Part shown: one piece after another, positions 1 through 12,779 of the stretch
Layout: every line of letters starts with the position of its first letter
Numbering within the stretch: position 1 is the first letter of the stretch
Assembly (NCBI GenBank): GCA_009792885.1
Contig: WMCF01000018.1
Location: 5,851,136-5,915,135 of the forward strand
DNA: 64,000 nucleotides
Origin: Eremophila alpestris peregrina
Lineage: Eukaryota; Chordata; Aves; Passeriformes; Alaudidae
Direction: 5' to 3'
Notes under the pieces: generated by a model
What the model saw: the letters and a program-made list of their open reading frames with translations, nothing else
What the model was told of the DNA's origin: nothing
Databases searched by the model: none
Made by a program: the position numbers and the translations under genes

Positions 1-839
1 CCACTCTGGTGCTGGGAAGGCTCTTCTCAGGAACAGATCCAGGCCACCACTGTGGAGAATGGAGGAACTGCTTAGAAATCTCCCTGGGCATCATTTGGTA
101 AGAAAGCAAGTGCTGCTTTACATTTACTGCCAGGCTTTAACGTGAAGGGTGCTTCTTCCCAACTTTTGCCAGCAAAGGTAAGTTGTGCCCTTTTTTCCTC
201 CCTGATTTTCCCCACTGAGGTTAGATCCTTCATATCTTTTACACAAGCTGTTCTGCTTTCATGTGATGTTAGTTGGAGATCTCCCCCAGGAGATCTGGCA
301 GTGTTCTGTGTGAGGCTGGCACATGGAAAATGTGGGCTAACCACTTCCATGGCTGTACGTGATCACTCATCCAAAGGAGGATTCTGCAGTATCTGTTAAA
401 CTAAAGGATTTCCAGCTTAAAGAACTCAAATATAGTTTTGTTGAGAAAATTGTTCATTGCTTTCACAAATAGCTTTTATTGATACAGCTGTTTTTCTTTA
501 AAGAAAGCACTCTCTGTGCCCTCATTTCCATATTAACAGGATCAAAGGATGCCCTTTGTAGCTTTTGGATGCTGCAGGAATGCTGGGTTCTGACAGCAGA
601 TAGTCAGACTTGCAGTCATCTTTCCATTAAAAAAGGTGACAATATTTGGAAATGGCTCCAAAGAAAAATCTCTCAGTGTTCAAAAGAAGGGAGTTTTTAC
701 CTTCTGGGTTAGACTGTAGTTGTCTTGTGGTGTGCTCTAACTCCACCTCATTTATTTCCACTCCTGTTTTGGATATTTTCCAAAATGAGCTTGATTAGAA
801 AAGACTATGGAAATGCCACACTTGGATATATTTAAGCCA
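1..839. other. non-coding, no gene seen
   Basis: This is AT-rich DNA upstream of the candidate secreted-protein gene. Short open frames occur on both strands, but none has a recognisable domain or a clear exon structure. No repeat family could be recognised here. Confidence 0.5.
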
Positions 840-857
840 TATAAATACATATAAATA
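840..857 (+). promoter_or_regulatory. tandem TATA boxes of the candidate secreted-protein gene
   Basis: Two identical TATAAATA boxes lie 10 bp apart (840-847 and 850-857) as a direct repeat. A start site about 25-30 bp downstream would fall near 870-885, giving a 5' leader of roughly 45-55 nt before the ATG at 926. The leader would hold one 10-codon upstream frame (897-929) whose TGA overlaps the main ATG as ATGA. TATA-like words are common in AT-rich DNA, so the support comes from the signal-peptide exon placed at the right distance. Confidence 0.35.
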
Positions 858-925
858 CAGTGAGGAAACTTGCTCAGGGTTCAGTCCAATTCTCAGATGC
901 TGCCAGGTCTGATGAAGGACTTACC

Positions 926-1332
926 ATGAAATCCTTTTCAGTCCTACTTCCTGCTCTCCTAATGCTTATCATTTTGCAAGCTGCAAGTCTGGGACTGTGG
1001 GTGAGACCTTATCCTGTTCCCAAAGTCACATGCAGATCTGTTGATTCCCATGGTGTGCTTTGAAGTAGTATCATGTCCTGGCTAGAAGATCTGTTTGTTT
1101 TTCAAAAGGTGTGCATTCTGTACAAGGACAGGCAAAATAAAAGGCCTATTGGGAAATGCATGTAAATGGTTTTTAACACAGCCCAATTTCTTTTTCCTAA
1201 TCAAAGCCTGAATTCTTAGAGAAATGCTTTAGGTTACATCACAATGGTACTTTTGGTGCTTCATCAGATAGCAGCAGGTGGAGGAAGAAGGATCCTTTTG
1301 ACAATGTGAAGTGTCTGCCATTCAAATTCTAA
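926..1332 (+). CDS. candidate two-exon gene for a small secreted protein (66 aa), family unknown
   Basis: Exon 1 is 926-1000, intron 1001-1206, exon 2 1207-1332. The ATG has A at -3 (ACCATGA). Exon 1 encodes 25 residues that look like a signal peptide: Met-Lys, then a long hydrophobic run (VLLPALLMLIILQAASLGLW), ending at TGG before the donor GTGAGA. The intron is 206 bp and ends in a pyrimidine-rich tract and CAAAG. Both splice sites are phase 0, so exon 2 continues in frame for 41 codons to TAA at 1330-1332. The mature part is charged and has two cysteines 28 residues apart, an RWRKK basic stretch and a C-terminal CLPFKF. The C-x-x-F-x-F ending and an upstream RW..DP faintly recall a Kunitz inhibitor domain, but the spacing is wrong and the GGC core is absent. 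It could be a novel peptide, a decayed gene or chance. No AATAAA follows closely; a triplet microsatellite begins 31 bp after the stop. Confidence 0.35.
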
Positions 1333-1363
1333 TAAGCAGAATCACTTGTACCATGATGAAGAT

Positions 1364-1405
1364 TATAATAATAATAATAATAATAATAATTGTTATTATT
1401 ATTAT
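1364..1405. repeat. (AAT)n microsatellite turning into its inverse, (TTA)n
   Basis: About nine AAT/TAA units run directly into about five TTA units across a short TG junction. The tract is an inverted repeat that can fold into an almost perfect A/T hairpin. It would lie in the 3' untranslated region of the candidate gene just upstream. Confidence 0.9.
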
Positions 1406-4400
1406 GACAAGAGGAAAATGTAGTAGTGATCAGGCTATGTGAAAATGCTGTTCACATTGCATTCTTTGCACTTTAGCAGTGATGAAATTCATTTAGTAAA
1501 TCCCAGCTCCCTAGCTGAGAAGTGACAGCATGACATTCTGGAGACTGTGTTCAGGTATTCTGAGGTCATTTAACTTCATTTTGTGTGTTGGTTTCAAACT
1601 GGGCAAGCATCCTGAAAATGCTGTGTACTGGATATGTGGCTTCATAGTGGGATGTGCTCTTACAAAGTGACAATGGGCCTTTTTTACATTCTGTTGCTGT
1701 AGCTGGCAAACAGTGGCTTACTGTTTAGAAACCCATGATACTGTACTTTCAAGTGTGCAGAGGGAATGTAATCTTTGAAAGACTGGAAGTTTTTTTTAAC
1801 CTTTAGTAGATTTTTTTTAAGAGAGAGAAGACCATGGGCTGTGCCTGAAATGCATTGCTGGAAAATTCTCTCTCTTGAAAACTTTTTCCCACCTTAGCTC
1901 CCTGCTCTCCAGAGACATCAATAGAAAAGCCCCCTGAGGCTCTGCACAGCAAGTAAAGTTTCATTTTCATTTGTTCTCCTTCAGAGTGTCCTTGGGGCTT
2001 CAGAAACTTACAGGAGAGAGAAGAGAGATGCATCTGGTCTGAAGTGATAATTCGTGTGACATTTTGGGATATGATTCTGCATTCTGCAAGGCTCTAGCAG
2101 AAAAAAATCTGCCCAAATTGGATCTATACTATCCCATCATCCTTATTGAGTGGTAGAGATTAAAATCTAAGACAATATTTGGTTAACACATTTCGAATTT
2201 AAACTCAGGTGTGCTATAAAAAAAATGAAAAATTGAATCTGAATCCACCAAAGGCAAATGATTAAACTTTGGAGAAAATGAAGTATTTCTGTGTGTGAAA
2301 GCACATACAGAATGGCACACTATTTAAGTGCAATGCATTTGGTTTCCATGACGTCCTATCCTAGCAACACATTTCCATGTTTTGTTCCTTTCTGTTCTGC
2401 CTGCCTTTTGCTGCAGAAGATGCAGAATGCAGTGTGTCACTTGAGGTCTCTGGGTGATACTATTGTAGGAGGATTAGATAATTCTAACAACAAAATATGT
2501 AGTTAGGATGGTACCTTCCAGTTTAATGTGTAGACTTCTTTAATGCGAGAGTGCAACAATATTAAATATATTAAATCTTTAAACATTGCAATTTATCCAT
2601 AGACCCAATTTAATTCTAATTTATTTTGAGTATCCACAGAATTTGTGTGTGTATTTTATTAATTCTGGTGTAAGGTCTTCTGTGATCTGATGTTGTCAGT
2701 CATCACTGACTTTAGAGAGCCATAAGATTTGCACAGCTTCTGAGGAGGTGAATTTGGGAAGTGGAATTAGAGTTGTATGATGGCAGCTATGAATTTTTCT
2801 GTGTTTTGACATTGTGTGTGCCACAGGGCTTGAAATGAGGCATTATCCTTCCTGTCCTTAAGAATTCCAAGTAAGAGTTGCAGAAATACATAATTCTTCA
2901 ACAAAAAAGAGGTCAAATACTTGATGTTTCATAGCCTGGCTGATGTTCCATAGCATTGAAGCCCTGCCTTGGAGTAATTGGAGTCCCTTCTTTTTGCTTT
3001 TCTGCCGAGGCTGCTGGTGGTAATGAGTAGGCTCAAATGGGACCTGGCATTCCAGGAGCTCAATCCAAAGCCTTTGGAAGTGTATCTTTCCTCTGGTTTC
3101 AATGGCACTTGAAACCAGGACCTGTGTTATTACCTGAAATTTGAAAGCAAGCTTGCTGCCTTGAGGCTTGTGTTTGATTTAAACAAACAAGTTACCTTGT
3201 TGGACAGGGGCCTGCCATGTTCAGGCTGTTGAATAAGTAAATTGTGCATTTTCTGTGTGAGTAATTGCCTCACACTATGATTCATGGCCCAAGCAATGCT
3301 TAGCATTGCAGTTTTGCCTTTAAGCATCATGAATGAGACTGGAGAGGGTATAAAAGCAGCCTCCATACACTGCAGTAAGATATATGAAACCACCAACTGA
3401 AAGACTGTCAGCTTCCCCTCTCTTGCAGATGCTTTGCTGGGTTGCCTCCATTTCAGTTGAAATTATGTTTGTGAATAAAAAACAGTTGTAATGGTTGTAA
3501 AGATGGTGTGACTTGACCCAGTGGAGTTCTCTCCCTCTCTGTTTTGAATCCAATTTGAGTTTTTCCATATAACTTTCTCAGGAAAAAGCAAATAAAATGA
3601 GCTTTTGAAATTTCCACCCAGGTTTGGTTGGTCCCATTGCCTGCATGTTGTGGCACAGCAATGTTCTGTAGCTGCTTTGCATTGAGGATGTGGATGTAAT
3701 CAGTGAAGTTTGAGTTGAGATTCTGATCATCCCAGCTCAACCAGGGGGTCCTGGGCTTTGCTTTTAACATCTGGGAACTCTCTAGACTCTGCCCAAGTTC
3801 AAACACATGCAGCATCTCAAGTAAAATTCCAGCTCTCATATAAAATTGTAGTGCCTCAGAGGTGACAGTGTTTTATATATAAAATAAAGCCTGCTAAAGT
3901 TTATTTGCATTATAAAATGCTCTGTAATGTATTTTGAGATTGCTGTGTAGATTATGCTATGCAGCAAAGAAGGTTTGTTGACAGTTTGATTAACCTGTAC
4001 CACTAGATTTCTAGTTCCTTTATTTTCTGTAAATATATAATAATATACCAGCTAGTTTTAGCTCCAAGAAATATAATTAAATCAATATAGATCAAAATTG
4101 AGTTAGAGTGTGTAATGGCTTAGTAAGCTGGGAATTTTTCACTAATTCATTTTTTAATAGGAATTCTTTAAAAAAAGACTTTTCATCTCATCCATCATCA
4201 GTTTACATATGCACAGAAATAAATGGTGGTTTGGATCTATGCTAGTATGAATAACATGAGAGTATGCCTATCCAGATTTCATCTATTTTCACTTCCACCT
4301 CTTTAATAAACAAAATGTGTAAGTTATCAGGCTTTAAAACTGGCACTGAACCACGGCATTTTAATATAAGTTATTTGGACTGAGATTTGAGCTGCACATG

Positions 4401-7400
4401 TCACTGCTGAGTGAAATTTGGATGATGAGGAGCTCCAGGTGAGAGTTGCCACTGCTTCCAGGTGGGGAATGGTGATCATGGAAAGAGCTCTGGGAGGGTG
4501 GGAGTAGGGAGAGCCCAGCCTTAGGGCTGCAGTTCAGGGCTACACCAGCTTTCTGCAGTGGTTCCTGCTGCTTCCTTTTCCCAGGCACTCACTGGTGTGC
4601 CATCCCTGCCTCTCTGTGCCAGGGGATTGATCTGGCTTGAAAACTGCAGAATTGTTGTGTGGCTGGGTCAGGTTTTGATGCAGTCAGCATCGTGGCTCTA
4701 CAGAAAGTGCCAGTGCAGTGCTGGTAGGGCAGGAGCTGTAGGAATGGCACAGGTGGGAAGCCCTTGTTAAACCATGGTGAAACAGGAGACATGCCAACAG
4801 CAAGAGTAGGAAGAAGGGAGGAGAAATGGGAGCCTTTGAGGAGTGCAAGAGAGATGTGAGCAGGGTGGTTAGCATCTGGAGGAGGTAAATGAGATCATAG
4901 GCTCAGAGTGTGAGGTTAATACGTGTGGTCAGTTGGTAAGTGGTTAATGAAAGACTTAGCTCCCATCTTCCATCATGGGCTTGTCTGTGTCCTACATTGA
5001 TTGAAATGGAAGTGTGAGCTGTTGTATATGTGAAAGTATCCACAGGAGGTGCAAAGGCATTTCACCTCACTTTCAGGAGGCTTTGTTTGGTTCCTGGAAT
5101 TAAGAAAAAAATCCCTACAGCACACAAGTGGATGTTGATTGTTGGGTTTGGCCTTCAGTGGAGTACTCATACATTGATCTGATCTTTACCTTCCAACATG
5201 CAAAGGTATTCTAAAGTAAATATTGTCTATTTCTGAACACTGTTCCACTTCTTGTTGAGACTACAGTCCTTTAAAAGACTGTTTTATTTATCTTTATTTC
5301 ATATTATTTACAGATATGTTTATCAATAATTTACAATCTCCAGCTCTGTGTTCTCTTGAATTTTTGCAATACCTTATTACTCCATGGAAGAACACAAGGT
5401 GAAATAGAGTATGTATTATTTAATATTCTGTGTTTCTTACTAACAGTGGTTAAGAGCTGTTGAGGTGAACGAGGTAACTCCTGAGACACATTTAGCAGTT
5501 GCTGTGTAAGGTGGGTGTCACGGAGCACAAGTGCTGATTTCTCCATCCCTTGCTGCACTGGGCTTTTGTTTCTCTGGACATGCATTTCAGTGGGTGTGGA
5601 GAGATCTGAATTCATGCACATGCACTTTGTACCACATTCCTGCCTTAATTTAGAAGCTCTTGGACACCAGCTGCAGCCTCACTTAAAAAGAGGAGAGGGT
5701 GGTGTTTAGTGATGGAAGTGTCCTGCAGAGTAGGAACAGTTACAGTTGTGGATGGAGGTGCTTTTTTTCTTGTCTTGAAACTGTGTGGTGTACATCTTAA
5801 ATTTTCAAATTCAACACTGTCTTGGAAAACTAAAGCTACCATTTCTACAAAATTATAGCAAGCAAGAAACCTATAATAGGATAAAATAGAGAGAGATGAG
5901 TGCCAGTCACAAGATTTATTAGAATTTTACAACTGTCTCTTAAATTGTTCAGTAGAAGTAGAGGTGGTTATTAAAATGGCAGATGTCAAGTGCAGTGTTT
6001 GGCTACGGATTCTTTTAGATGCTTTTAGAACTGCCCTGACAATATTAAATACATAGAAACTATTTTTCTGTAGTGTAATTATTACAAAGAAGCAGAACTT
6101 GTAGGATGTACCATTAGTGCACTTCAGGAAAGCAGCAGAGGGTTTAATGAGAAAATGCTGGGAACTTGCTCATCTTTTGATAACAACATTTTAGTCAAAA
6201 CATGATAAGCATGTAAAGGGCAGGGCAGAGAGGTCACTGTTTTTGCCAGTTTGTTTCTAAACAAGCTTTTGATTAAGGTAAAGCTGAGCCTGGAGCCCAT
6301 GACTTAACCTCCTGCTTTTACCCTCAGAGTTCTCTCCCTGGCTGCCAGCATGGTGGGAAACCATCCTGATTTGTTTAGAACTGTTCATTGTTGCTGTAGT
6401 TTATTTTTTATTGCCTTCTCCAGTGTTGTCTCCTGGTGTGTGACTAACCAGCTCAAACAAAACAGTGCAGAAATCCTTCTCCCAGCAAGAAGGAAACAGA
6501 ATCAGCTTTTAGTACCAAATTTAAGATTTATTTCCACAGAGTTGGAATTGATTTTATTGGACACATCTTCAGGGGCTTTAAACTTCTTCATAGGTGCAGT
6601 CTCCTATGGAGATGGGGAGGTCTCTCCCTCCCTGGGCAGAGCTGTTCTCTGCAGGGGCTGCTGGCTGACCCAGCTGGGGGCTGGAGCCCCTTCTGCCCTC
6701 CCTGCTTCCAAAACTCTGCAGTTGTCAGCCAGGATCCTGCCACCCTGCAATCTGAAACAGTCTGGTGTCACTGCCCTAGTGCCAAGCATATCTTTGGGCA
6801 GAGATCAAAATTACAGGTCTCTGCATTTCTGCAGCTGAGGCTGCAATCTGGTAATTAAAAGTGATTTTCCTTTCTTAAGTAATGTGCTTACTTTGCACCT
6901 GTCCTTGTGGCTTGGGAGAGGGTTCTTGTAAGAACAAGGGAAGGTGAAGGGTTCTAAAAATGCAATTGATAGTTGGGAGCTGTTTGAGGAAGTTGATTAG
7001 CTGTAGTATGAAGTGACAGCTAGGTTAAAATTACAGGATTTCAGATACACTTGTCAGGTTCCATACTGTGCTTCAGCTGAGAGCTGCAGCAGTGCCTACC
7101 TTAACTTAAAACAGTTAATTCAGGTGCCTAAAATCAATGGTGTCTGCTGTGTAGTATTAAAACCTGATGCTTCAGACTTGGTGTTCTTGTGAGCATGGCG
7201 TAAGTAAAGCAATATTTGTTTTATCTGAAGTAAGAAGATGCCATGAAATGTAATTTTGAAGCTGCCACTTCCCATAGAAATTGATTGGCATTTTGCAGTA
7301 GTCAGACTTGAAGGGCAGGATTGTGGCTCCTGTGTGTAAAAGGGGGTGGGGCAGGAGGTTAATCCTCTCTGGGTGCCCTACAAAGAGCTAGGCACAATTC

Positions 7401-10400
7401 AGACTGTAATAATGCATTTTTGTTAAACTGGGATTTCATTCACTAATAAACTCCAATCAGCTCCTGTGGCCAAGGTCTTATACCTTGCCTTTCATTTTCT
7501 CAGCTTTTCTCTTGACTCTACCCAGCTCATTTTAAATTCTATATTTCCTTTATTCTTTTGGTTCCTTTTTAGATAACTTTGGTTTAAGTGATAAATTGGT
7601 GATTTGATCTGTTTATTCTTAAATTGTGTCTTTTGGGCTACTCTTGCCAGGTTTTGTTTTATTCTTTGTGGCTTATTGTTCCTCAATTAGAACCTCATTT
7701 AATTTTTAAGGCTGGTGAATAAATAGGTGCTTTTTTCAAGAAAAGCCTAAGAACAGTATTTGCATTCATGTAACAATTTCCATCCTAATTCCCAAGCTGC
7801 AAACCCTGTGGCTTTGCTGAATTGCAGCCACCTCAGAGGACTGTAGCAGCCAAGTAAAACGAGGCAGGAATCTGTTTTTTTTCCAAAAAGCCCCAAGCTA
7901 TCTTCTTTGTCCAAGGCAGGCACAGAGGGTATGGATATTTGAGGTCTCATCTGAAGAATGCAAATGAGCAGACTGCTATGAGTTAAAGGTAATTAAAACC
8001 ACATATTGAGATAATCAGCCAATTCAATTCTTGCTTTATTGCAGTTTGTTTTCTAATCCAAGGGACTTGTCTTTCACAGTGTTAAATTTTGTGTACAGTG
8101 ACCAATGCACAGAAAAGGTAGCTGCAGGTAGCCTGCTTATGCCAGCAGAAAAGAAATGTGTTTGTGAGCATGAATGATTGGCATGCCAGTGTTTGCAGGG
8201 TGCATTTTTGTGGAGCCATGTATGGACAAATGGGGAACACATGAAAATCTGCTCTTGGATATTTTCTTGCTCATGGAACACAGAGCAGAGCTGAGCCTGT
8301 AGAGTCTTTGTCACTTGGAAATGCTCTGGGAGAGGGTTTTTTAATACCAAAAATTGTAATACCATCTTGTCTTTCTTATGCCTGAGCAAGTGAGTAATTT
8401 TCAGTGGCAGTAGTGGTGAGTGTAGTTAAATCCTTGGGAAGTGAGATTTGCCCTTTTTCCAACAGTGGGGTTGTGTAAAACAGTTTCTGTGATGTGCACA
8501 TTGCTGTGTCTGTTGTAGTTTAAAACTAATATTTCTCATGATTCTTGAGAACATTTTCATAGGCGGTGTAGGATAATGATTTTTGTCTCTGAAAATTTTG
8601 GCCATTTATCTTTCACTTTTTTCTCTGAGTTTGTGGTGGTGACTGCCCCATCCTTCTGCACTGTAAAATGTCATGGACTGTGAACTCCTCTTGCTGGGGA
8701 AGGGCTTTTGGAGCAGTAGCTCCAGCTTAAGGCTCCCTCTCTGGCCCAAATGTGGGACCAGGGCTTGGGCACACACTGTCCCCTGTGCAGTGGAGCTGCC
8801 CCAGCTGCATCCGAGCTGGAGGGGCCATTTTCCAACACGGACAACAACTGCTGCTAGGCTGAGTCCTTAACAGGTTTTTATTGCACTCCTATTTTTGAAG
8901 CTCCTTCTGTTATTTCATTCACTATAGATGACATGGTCCAAATGCTGGTCTAAGCTCCGTTTGTATTTACCTCATGAATGAAGCCCCTTTTGCTTTATCT
9001 GAACTTCTGTAATGAATAGCTGCTTTTAGGAAAGCTGGACCTTGGGTCTGAGAGGAATTAACCCAGGAGCAAGAACAGGAGCAATAACTGATGCCACTGT
9101 TAAAGGCTTAGCCTGGTGTGGATTGCACTTCAGCATACCCTCTTCCAGGACTGGGGAAATGAAGGTGAAGTGAGCTAGAACAGTATGATTGCAGTCTTCT
9201 GAATAATGAAAGATAATGTGTTGGCCACACACAAAGGATTAATTTTTGCCCAGTAAATTTAATTAATAACTTGCAGGAAGTCAATTTCTGCCTTCAGTCA
9301 AATGGATGAAGGACAGAAGATCAATTTTCCATCTGCATTTGGTTTCTGGCAGGTTTGGGACTTCAGGGATCCTTTTTCTTCTCAGTGTTCACTACATTTG
9401 GAGGCACTTCCTTCTAAATATGTGTTTGTGCCAGAGCAGGGCAACAGGTGGAACTGATTTTGTTAAATCATATCTCTGTTTATTAATCTCAATGTTTAGT
9501 ACCATGCTGAAGTGTCTGTATAAAAGCAATTATCATAACCTGTCCTTCTAAATTTATATACCACAGCCAATATTTTGGCTTCCTTCCCTCTGATGCTGTC
9601 ACACTCTGGTGCATTCTGTGTTTTTGCCTTGTAAGACTTCATCCCAGAAGAAAACTCTGGAGGGTATTTCAGGGTTTTTTACACTGTGCAGCAACTTCCT
9701 GCCCCAGTAATGGATTAAATCTATTTAACTGGGTTAATTGGTGTTAGTGAGAAAAGAAATTCGTTCTGGCAAAGGGATTGAGTTGCAAACTGAAGTGACC
9801 TGTGTTACCTAGAGATCCTAACCCTCTGATAACATGATGCAAGGGGCTTTGTGTGTTATTGTAACAGGTCTCCTAACAAGGAGGGCTTTTCTGTGCCCAG
9901 GGAGTTAGCCAGGAGGGAGAAAGCCACAGGTTGAGTTTCTGCTGCACATATCTCTGGCACCAGTTCCTGGTGTGCAGAATGGGAATGAGGGAACTCCCTG
10001 GCCCTCAGCAGCATTGCCAGGTGTTTGCAATATTGATGTGATTTGTGCATTGATAAGAGAGGAGAATCTTGGACAGGAAATGGGTCAGTGGCTCATTGAA
10101 TGCATGGGATTATCTTCTCTTTATTGTAGAGCTTAACTCTTTACAAATCTCAGCTTTGATACCTTTATACTGTAAGGAGAAAGCAGACATTTGAATTACT
10201 GCTCTTTCTGTGATTTTCTTATTTTTGGACTGAAATTGAGTTACTATTTACTCTTCAGCATTTCCTGCAGAGATAACTGATAATATTTAATATTGACTTT
10301 TTGTCTGACAGAATGAAAGCTCTGGGGGTTGCATTGTAATGCTTAAAAATATTCTTACTAGTGAAGTTGTCCTCAGGGTGTGCTCCATTTTCTCACCTTG

Positions 10401-12174
10401 CTGCTTTCACAAAATAAGCAAACAACACAATGTGACTTCTTTTCCATAAAAAGGCTGTTCCCCATAAATAAGATGAGTGAGACTGGCACTATTTTAGTCA
10501 CTTGGAAGCTTTCTGTAAGAATCCTCTGCCTTGTGTTTAGGAAACCCATTGCAATCCACCATTGCCTCATCTTGGTGGCCTTGGGTTTGTGTGTGGTGTC
10601 GTGGTGGGTTATTAATGAAACATAACTTCATCAATTAGTTCAGTAAGTTTCAATTACAGAGACTAGGACCTTGAAGGTGCTGCCCTATAGCTTGTTTGGT
10701 TATTTCTGATGACTGTGAAAGCATACTCAGTTCATTTAGACACAATACCTTTTGTGACTAAACTAAGAAACCAATCAATAAGTAAAAGGTAGATTTTAAA
10801 ATTATTTCCTCTGTACATTGCATAGTGATGAATTAGCTTACTATGCAGTTCCTTATAGCATGAGGCATAGTAGGAAAAACTAAGTTCATTATTTACAAAC
10901 TGGCATTGAGGCCATTACCTTCTACTTAAAAAATAACTTCAGGGTGACAAAATTCCTTGTGTTTTAGGAACTCTCAGCAGATCAAAAGAGATAGGCAGAA
11001 TAAGCTCTTGGATTTATCTTGATGTGTTTTACTGAAGCTGAAATTTCTTTTGGAGCATGACATCCTCATGGAATACAGAGCATAAACAGGAATCACATAT
11101 TTCATAAAAAGATTGTGTTCCTAGAAAGGTTATGTGGGTAGAGAGTCTTCATAAACATGTTCTCAGCTCTTGCTTGAGCCATATTCCTCTAGGAGCAGGG
11201 CTTGTTTTGTTTGTAGTATTTGTTTCCATTTGCTAGCTCAGTGTTATAAATAGATATTCCACTATTTATTCCACTGTTTATATATTGTGGAGGTGTAGAT
11301 TTGGTAACTATTTCATTGGTAAGGTATTAATGATACTGTCTGTAGTAGAAGTTAAATGCTCGAAGAGAGGCTTATTCAGGATCATGCTGCACTAAAAAAC
11401 TCCTTATGGAAATTTTAAATTGAAGCTTTGTCAGGGTGGGAGGATTTCTGTCCTTAAGGGCTTGCATGTTCATGTCCAGACATTCTAAGTGAAGGCAAAG
11501 TGTTTGAAGTAATTGTGGGCAATATCAACAGTGTATTTCTTTGTCAAGTTGTTAGGAACTGTATCATGATGTGTGTTACTGGCATAAATCTTTTCATCTA
11601 GCAGAAATCAAAAGCCTGAAAAAGCAGTTTCTGGATCTTATGATCAAAGGGGCTGGATTGGGTTGAACCAAGGTGCTTGATTCAGTTGTTGCTTTGCCTT
11701 CTCTGCAGGTGCAGTAAGAAACTTTCAGTTACTCTAAATCAAAACACCAGTCACAAACATTCAAGTATTTTTAATTAGTGCTCTTAGAGAGTTGTACTAG
11801 TCCAGAAAAAGTGTTAAAATAGTCAGCTGCTATGCTCTTTGCTTGGTAGCAAAAGAGGAATCCCAGTGTTTTTGTAGCAAAAACACCCTGATGGAAGCAT
11901 GGTCATTTCCACTGCTGAAAGAAGTGTTGTGGTTCAGGTTCAGACTCCTCTTGCAGTGGCAAAGGCTCGCACTCAAACCAGACTTATGAAGGATTGGAAG
12001 CTCCTTCGGGCTTCCTTGAGAGGACACTGATGGATGCTGTGTATTGCTTCTGCCATAAAATGTAGTAAGGAGACAATGTTTCATTGTCCCCATGTCATTA
12101 GTGTTAGGAGCCAGAACTGGTAGCAGTTCTTCAGAAGAAGAGGCTAATGGAAAGAGGAAATCTGGCAGTCTCTC
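1406..12174. other. long AT-rich stretch, no gene or repeat family recognised
   Basis: This stretch holds only ordinary AT-rich avian-type DNA with scattered short open frames. The longest, at 6,350-6,838 on the plus strand (162 codons), has no recognisable domain and is interspersed with low-complexity residues. Slightly G+C-richer patches occur near 4,400-4,760, 6,600-6,780 and 8,690-8,840. I saw no transposon ends, no tRNA-like structure and no convincing exon. Confidence 0.5.
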
Positions 12175-12194
12175 TTTTTTTTTTTTTTTTTTTT
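12175..12194. repeat. homopolymer T20 tract
   Basis: Twenty consecutive T residues follow a short TCTC run. No flanking target-site duplication or retrogene body was seen, so this is recorded as a simple repeat and not as the poly(A) tail of a retrocopy. Confidence 0.9.
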
Positions 12195-12289
12195 AGTAAA
12201 ATTGATTTCTGTGGAGAACTGGTTATAATGTGTGTCTTCAGCCTTATTTTAAATGAACCTGGTGATTAATTATATCCCTCTGTTTAAGT

Positions 12290-12376
12290 AATATTTTCCC
12301 TGTTTCTTAAATATTAAAATATTAAAAATATTAAGTAATATTTTCTTTCTTTTCACAATCAAAAAATATTTTTTCT
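12290..12376. repeat. AT-rich low-complexity patch
   Basis: Repeated ATATTAAAA/TAATATTTT words occur several times in under 100 bases, with partial inverted symmetry. It looks like simple low-complexity DNA. Confidence 0.6.
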
Positions 12377-12779
12377 TCCTACACCTACACTTGAAATCCA
12401 TTTTGGCAAGATGCATGAATTTGAAATGTGAAGCAGGTTTTCTGAACTGTGTGGCTAGCTAATATCAATTCAAATTTGTTACCTAATGAGGAAGAGCATG
12501 AGAAGATTTTTGTTGAAGGGTCTACTGAAAGAATAGCATCATCCTAAATCTCAGCAATGTCAGCCTGAATTCATCTTACAGCACATCTGTTCTATGCAGT
12601 ATCTTGAGTTATTTAGCTCAAGAGATCAGAGATGCTTTGAGTTTTTGTTTTCTAGTCTCATTTGTTTTCTGTGTGTACTCGACACCATATCAGGTTTAAT
12701 TTTATGAATGGCTTGGAAGGGCAGGCCTCATTGATTTCCTGTGGTAATGGAGCTCAGGAGGCATTAGGCCCTTCTGGAA

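Noticed and set aside
926..1332. Firm assignment of the small secreted candidate to the Kunitz family or to beta-defensins
   Set aside because: Only two Cys are present with 28 residues between them, the Kunitz GGC core is missing and the spacing around RW is too long. The six-Cys defensin pattern is absent. The family is left open.
6350..6838. 162-codon plus-strand open frame
   Set aside because: No domain, no good start context, patchy composition with a Cys/Leu-rich first part, and competing frames on the other strand. It fits chance in a 64-kb window.
12175..12194. T20 tract as the tail of a minus-strand retrocopy
   Set aside because: No target-site duplication and no gene-like sequence on the expected side.
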